The notes beneath the pieces are model-generated. The model was not told the DNA's origin, ran no database searches, and saw only the letters and a list, made by a program, of their open reading frames with translations. A DNA stretch of 52,322 nt from Fusobacterium sp. DD2 (GTDB lineage: Bacteria > Fusobacteriota > Fusobacteriia > Fusobacteriales > Fusobacteriaceae). The stretch spans positions 1-52,322 of the forward strand of contig NZ_JADRHM010000008.1 in NCBI RefSeq assembly GCF_018205345.1. The letters are read 5' to 3'. Both the position numbers and the translations under genes were made by a program. Positions 50,678 to 52,322 of this stretch are shown here, piece by piece (within the stretch, counting starts at the first letter, position 1; every line of letters starts with the position of its first letter).

Positions 50678-51199
50678 TTATAGCTTTACTCCGCCTCTTA
50701 TACCGACAGCTGCTTCAGATTGGCCATGAAAATTAGTACGTCCTTCCGCATACCCTTCTATATAGCCTTTTGAGTCCCTCATATTTTTAGCTAATTCTAT
50801 TGCAGCTTTTGCATCAGGAGATGAAGATCCTACGTCAATTATTTTATTCAACATACTAATCTCATCAGCCTTTTTCCCTTTAAATACTACTTGTAAATCG
50901 GCTAGGGCACTTTCCAAATATTTGTGTATCATTTCATCGCTGATCAGATCCGATGCTCCTGCTGGAAGTTTACTTCTTACAATTTTAGTAGCTTCATCAA
51001 GTTTTTTCTTACCATTACCATCACGATAAATTGCTTCTACAAGTGACACAGAATAGTAGCCAATACGCATAAGAAGTGCTTTAATCTTCTGTTCTTTGGC
51101 TATTTTCCCCTGTCTTCTATACACATACATCAATACAATTAATGCCACTACTGCCACAATACATGCAATTATAACGCCATAAAATACTTTCTCAGTCAT
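50678..51199 (-). CDS. Phage membrane protein, possible LLH-type holin
   Basis: 173 residues from the chosen ATG (AGGGAGG upstream; an earlier ATG overlaps that site and the amidase end). One N-terminal membrane span (about residues 5-27, YGVIIACIVAVVALIVLMYVY) is followed by helical cytoplasmic sequence (KIKALLMRIGYYSVSLVEAIYRDGNGKKKLDEA ... LPAGASDLISDEMIHKYLESALADL). This matches the layout of LLH-family holins: one span, then a helical tail on phage-lysis proteins. The end GQSEAAVGIRGGVKL is unusual. It starts 1 bp after the amidase stop. Confidence 0.7.
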   Translation of the reverse strand: MTEKVFYGVIIACIVAVVALIVLMYVYRRQGKIAKEQKIKALLMRIGYYSVSLVEAIYRDGNGKKKLDEATKIVRSKLPAGASDLISDEMIHKYLESALADLQVVFKGKKADEISMLNKIIDVGSSSPDAKAAIELAKNMRDSKGYIEGYAEGRTNFHGQSEAAVGIRGGVKL

Positions 51200-51200
51200 G

Positions 51201-51731
51201 CTAATCTGCCTCCCTAATAAAATCAACTATAAATTTTGCAAACCTTTCCTTATTCTTGAATTTTTCCGCTTCCTGATTATTACCAAAAAACGGTTCAATT
51301 AAAACATAAGGGCAACAGGTCTTACAAATCCCGAATCCTCCTCTTTCGTTGCTATCTTTAATTTTTATAATGCCCTTATTTCTTAAACCATATTCATCAC
51401 ACAGTTTTTCTAAAAATTCAGTAGCAACTTTTTGACCTCCAGCACTTCCATGATGTGCTAAACATAAAGCGCCATTCACTTTTTTATCAGCCACATTATT
51501 GAAGTGGAGCTCCAGAACAAAATCATACTTGTGCTTATTAATTGAATTTACAACTGGAGTCATTTCCCTGGTATATCCTCCGGCCGGTTTCCTTATATAA
51601 ATATCAATTGAATTGTCCAGCTGGCTAATCATATTAGCTATATCAGTGTAGTAATCATATTCATATTGACGAAGCACTGTTGAATACGCCCCTTTGCTCA
51701 ACTCATTGTGACCAATTACCAATGCTTTCAT
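51201..51731 (-). CDS. N-acetylmuramoyl-L-alanine amidase (phage endolysin)
   Basis: 176-residue amidase_3-fold endolysin cutting the bond between glycan and peptide in peptidoglycan. Zinc/catalytic pieces are H in IGHNELSKG near the start, the His in LELHFN, and the catalytic Glu in VLIEPFFGN. It lacks a separate wall-binding domain. The chosen ATG has GGAGG at 8 bases; a GTG three codons earlier is unlikely. No signal peptide is present, so it needs the holins beside it for release. Confidence 0.93.
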   Translation of the reverse strand: MKALVIGHNELSKGAYSTVLRQYEYDYYTDIANMISQLDNSIDIYIRKPAGGYTREMTPVVNSINKHKYDFVLELHFNNVADKKVNGALCLAHHGSAGGQKVATEFLEKLCDEYGLRNKGIIKIKDSNERGGFGICKTCCPYVLIEPFFGNNQEAEKFKNKERFAKFIVDFIREAD

Positions 51732-51747
51732 ACTATTCACCTCCTAA

Positions 51748-52305
51748 CTACTTAATTTTTTTAATTTTAGTCAGTAACGCGTTTATTTCCTCCTTTAAGG
51801 CTTCCATCTTTGACTGCAATAAAACTATTGTCTCATCACTTTCAAATTCGTCTGAGAACTCTTTCAGCTCCTCGATTTCTTTCTTGTATTTTGCATACTC
51901 AAGAATTTTGTTTTTTCTGTCTATCATAAGACTTTCTTTATTAGCTCCTTCTTCCCAGCAAGCTTTTTCTTTATTCCACTTAGCTTGTACGAAGTCCTCA
52001 GAACATTCAACTGTTTTTATTGTTCCGTCAGTAACTACCTCTCCATCAGCAAGTAAATCTGTTTGATTTAGCAATACTATTTTTTCTTCTCTTGTCATTT
52101 CCCTGATTGTATCTTCTACTTTGTCATACGTTGGATATTCTAAAACTCTATCCTGGTCTACCATAACGATATGATTCTCATCATTTAGTTCTGGTCTGTC
52201 GTGAAAATTATCTCCGTTTGGATACACCTTAAAAAAGTCTTCTTCGGATAAATTGATTACATGATCTGCTTTTGAAATTGTTTCTTTTGTGTAAATAACT
52301 CTCAT
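51748..52305 (-). CDS. Prophage tail-associated hypothetical protein
   Basis: 185-residue protein beginning MRVIYTKETISKADHVINLSEEDF. The N-terminal half is beta-rich, and the C-terminal half (about 115-185) is a Lys/Glu coiled coil (KYKKEIEELKEFSDEF and LQSKMEALKEEINALL). Its size and its place immediately before an endolysin match small tail-fibre-associated or assembly proteins of prophages. No family is recognised with confidence. It is complete, ending the window; the rest of the prophage lies to the right. Confidence 0.7.
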   Translation of the reverse strand: MRVIYTKETISKADHVINLSEEDFFKVYPNGDNFHDRPELNDENHIVMVDQDRVLEYPTYDKVEDTIREMTREEKIVLLNQTDLLADGEVVTDGTIKTVECSEDFVQAKWNKEKACWEEGANKESLMIDRKNKILEYAKYKKEIEELKEFSDEFESDETIVLLQSKMEALKEEINALLTKIKKIK

Positions 52306-52322
52306 GTTATTACCTCCTAATT

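Overview
The window is AT-rich, tightly packed bacterial chromosome, most consistent with a Fusobacterium or close relative. The reasons are very low GC, LPS genes (kdsA, kdsD) and an outer-membrane TraT-type lipoprotein showing a Gram-negative envelope, alongside many genes that read like Clostridium/Firmicutes versions. This assignment is inference from gene style, not a database match. No rRNA, tRNA, CRISPR array or transposase was found.

Layout, left to right. 36-5,891 is on the minus strand: an rluD-rnhB-yraN-zinc ribbon-comFC-acidic protein run, followed by tpiA-gpmI from their own promoter. 5,982-10,581 is a two-gene minus operon (SNF2 helicase plus an unrecognised 589-residue partner). 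At 11,396-11,447 two divergent promoters share their -35 region and serve a metallo-beta-lactamase-fold gene (minus) and a VOC/threonine aldolase pair (plus). 12,949-19,156 is a copper operon (copZ-copA-csoR) that runs directly into a response regulator/histidine kinase pair and an Ogg2-type DNA glycosylase. A SIMPL-domain gene precedes the most striking locus.

19,875-29,441 is a type I restriction-modification locus built for specificity switching. It holds hsdM, an hsdS whose frame continues without a stop into hsdR, two silent target-recognition cassettes, and a tyrosine recombinase. Every cassette is bracketed by the same two short repeats (TTGGGAACAG and AACCTTATTACCCTTCATCA), all in direct orientation.

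The minus strand resumes from 29,507: an M20 peptidase, a chromosomal TraT homologue, a fructose PTS operon (fruR-fruK-fruA), a DUF1858 protein, and a long operon of truA-like-KH, HD protein, B12-radical SAM protein, ung, small membrane protein, murE, kdsA and kdsD. Then come a MORN-repeat exported protein, guaB and mscS. Plus-strand DUF1847 and pepA genes follow, then a minus-strand thioredoxin-like gene. From about 49.5 kb to the right edge lies the end of a prophage: a tail-associated protein, an amidase endolysin, two holin-like proteins, and on the opposite strand a small unknown gene with an AbrB-like gene. The stretch 49,446-49,654 between host and prophage holds an orphan terminator and unexplained structured DNA.

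Best leads: the shuffling type I system with its HsdS-HsdR read-through frame, the tandem-duplicated CsoR whose second half has lost a copper ligand and the DNA-contact motif, the TruA-like enzyme with a C-terminal KH motif, the SNF2/589-residue pair, and the structured prophage boundary.
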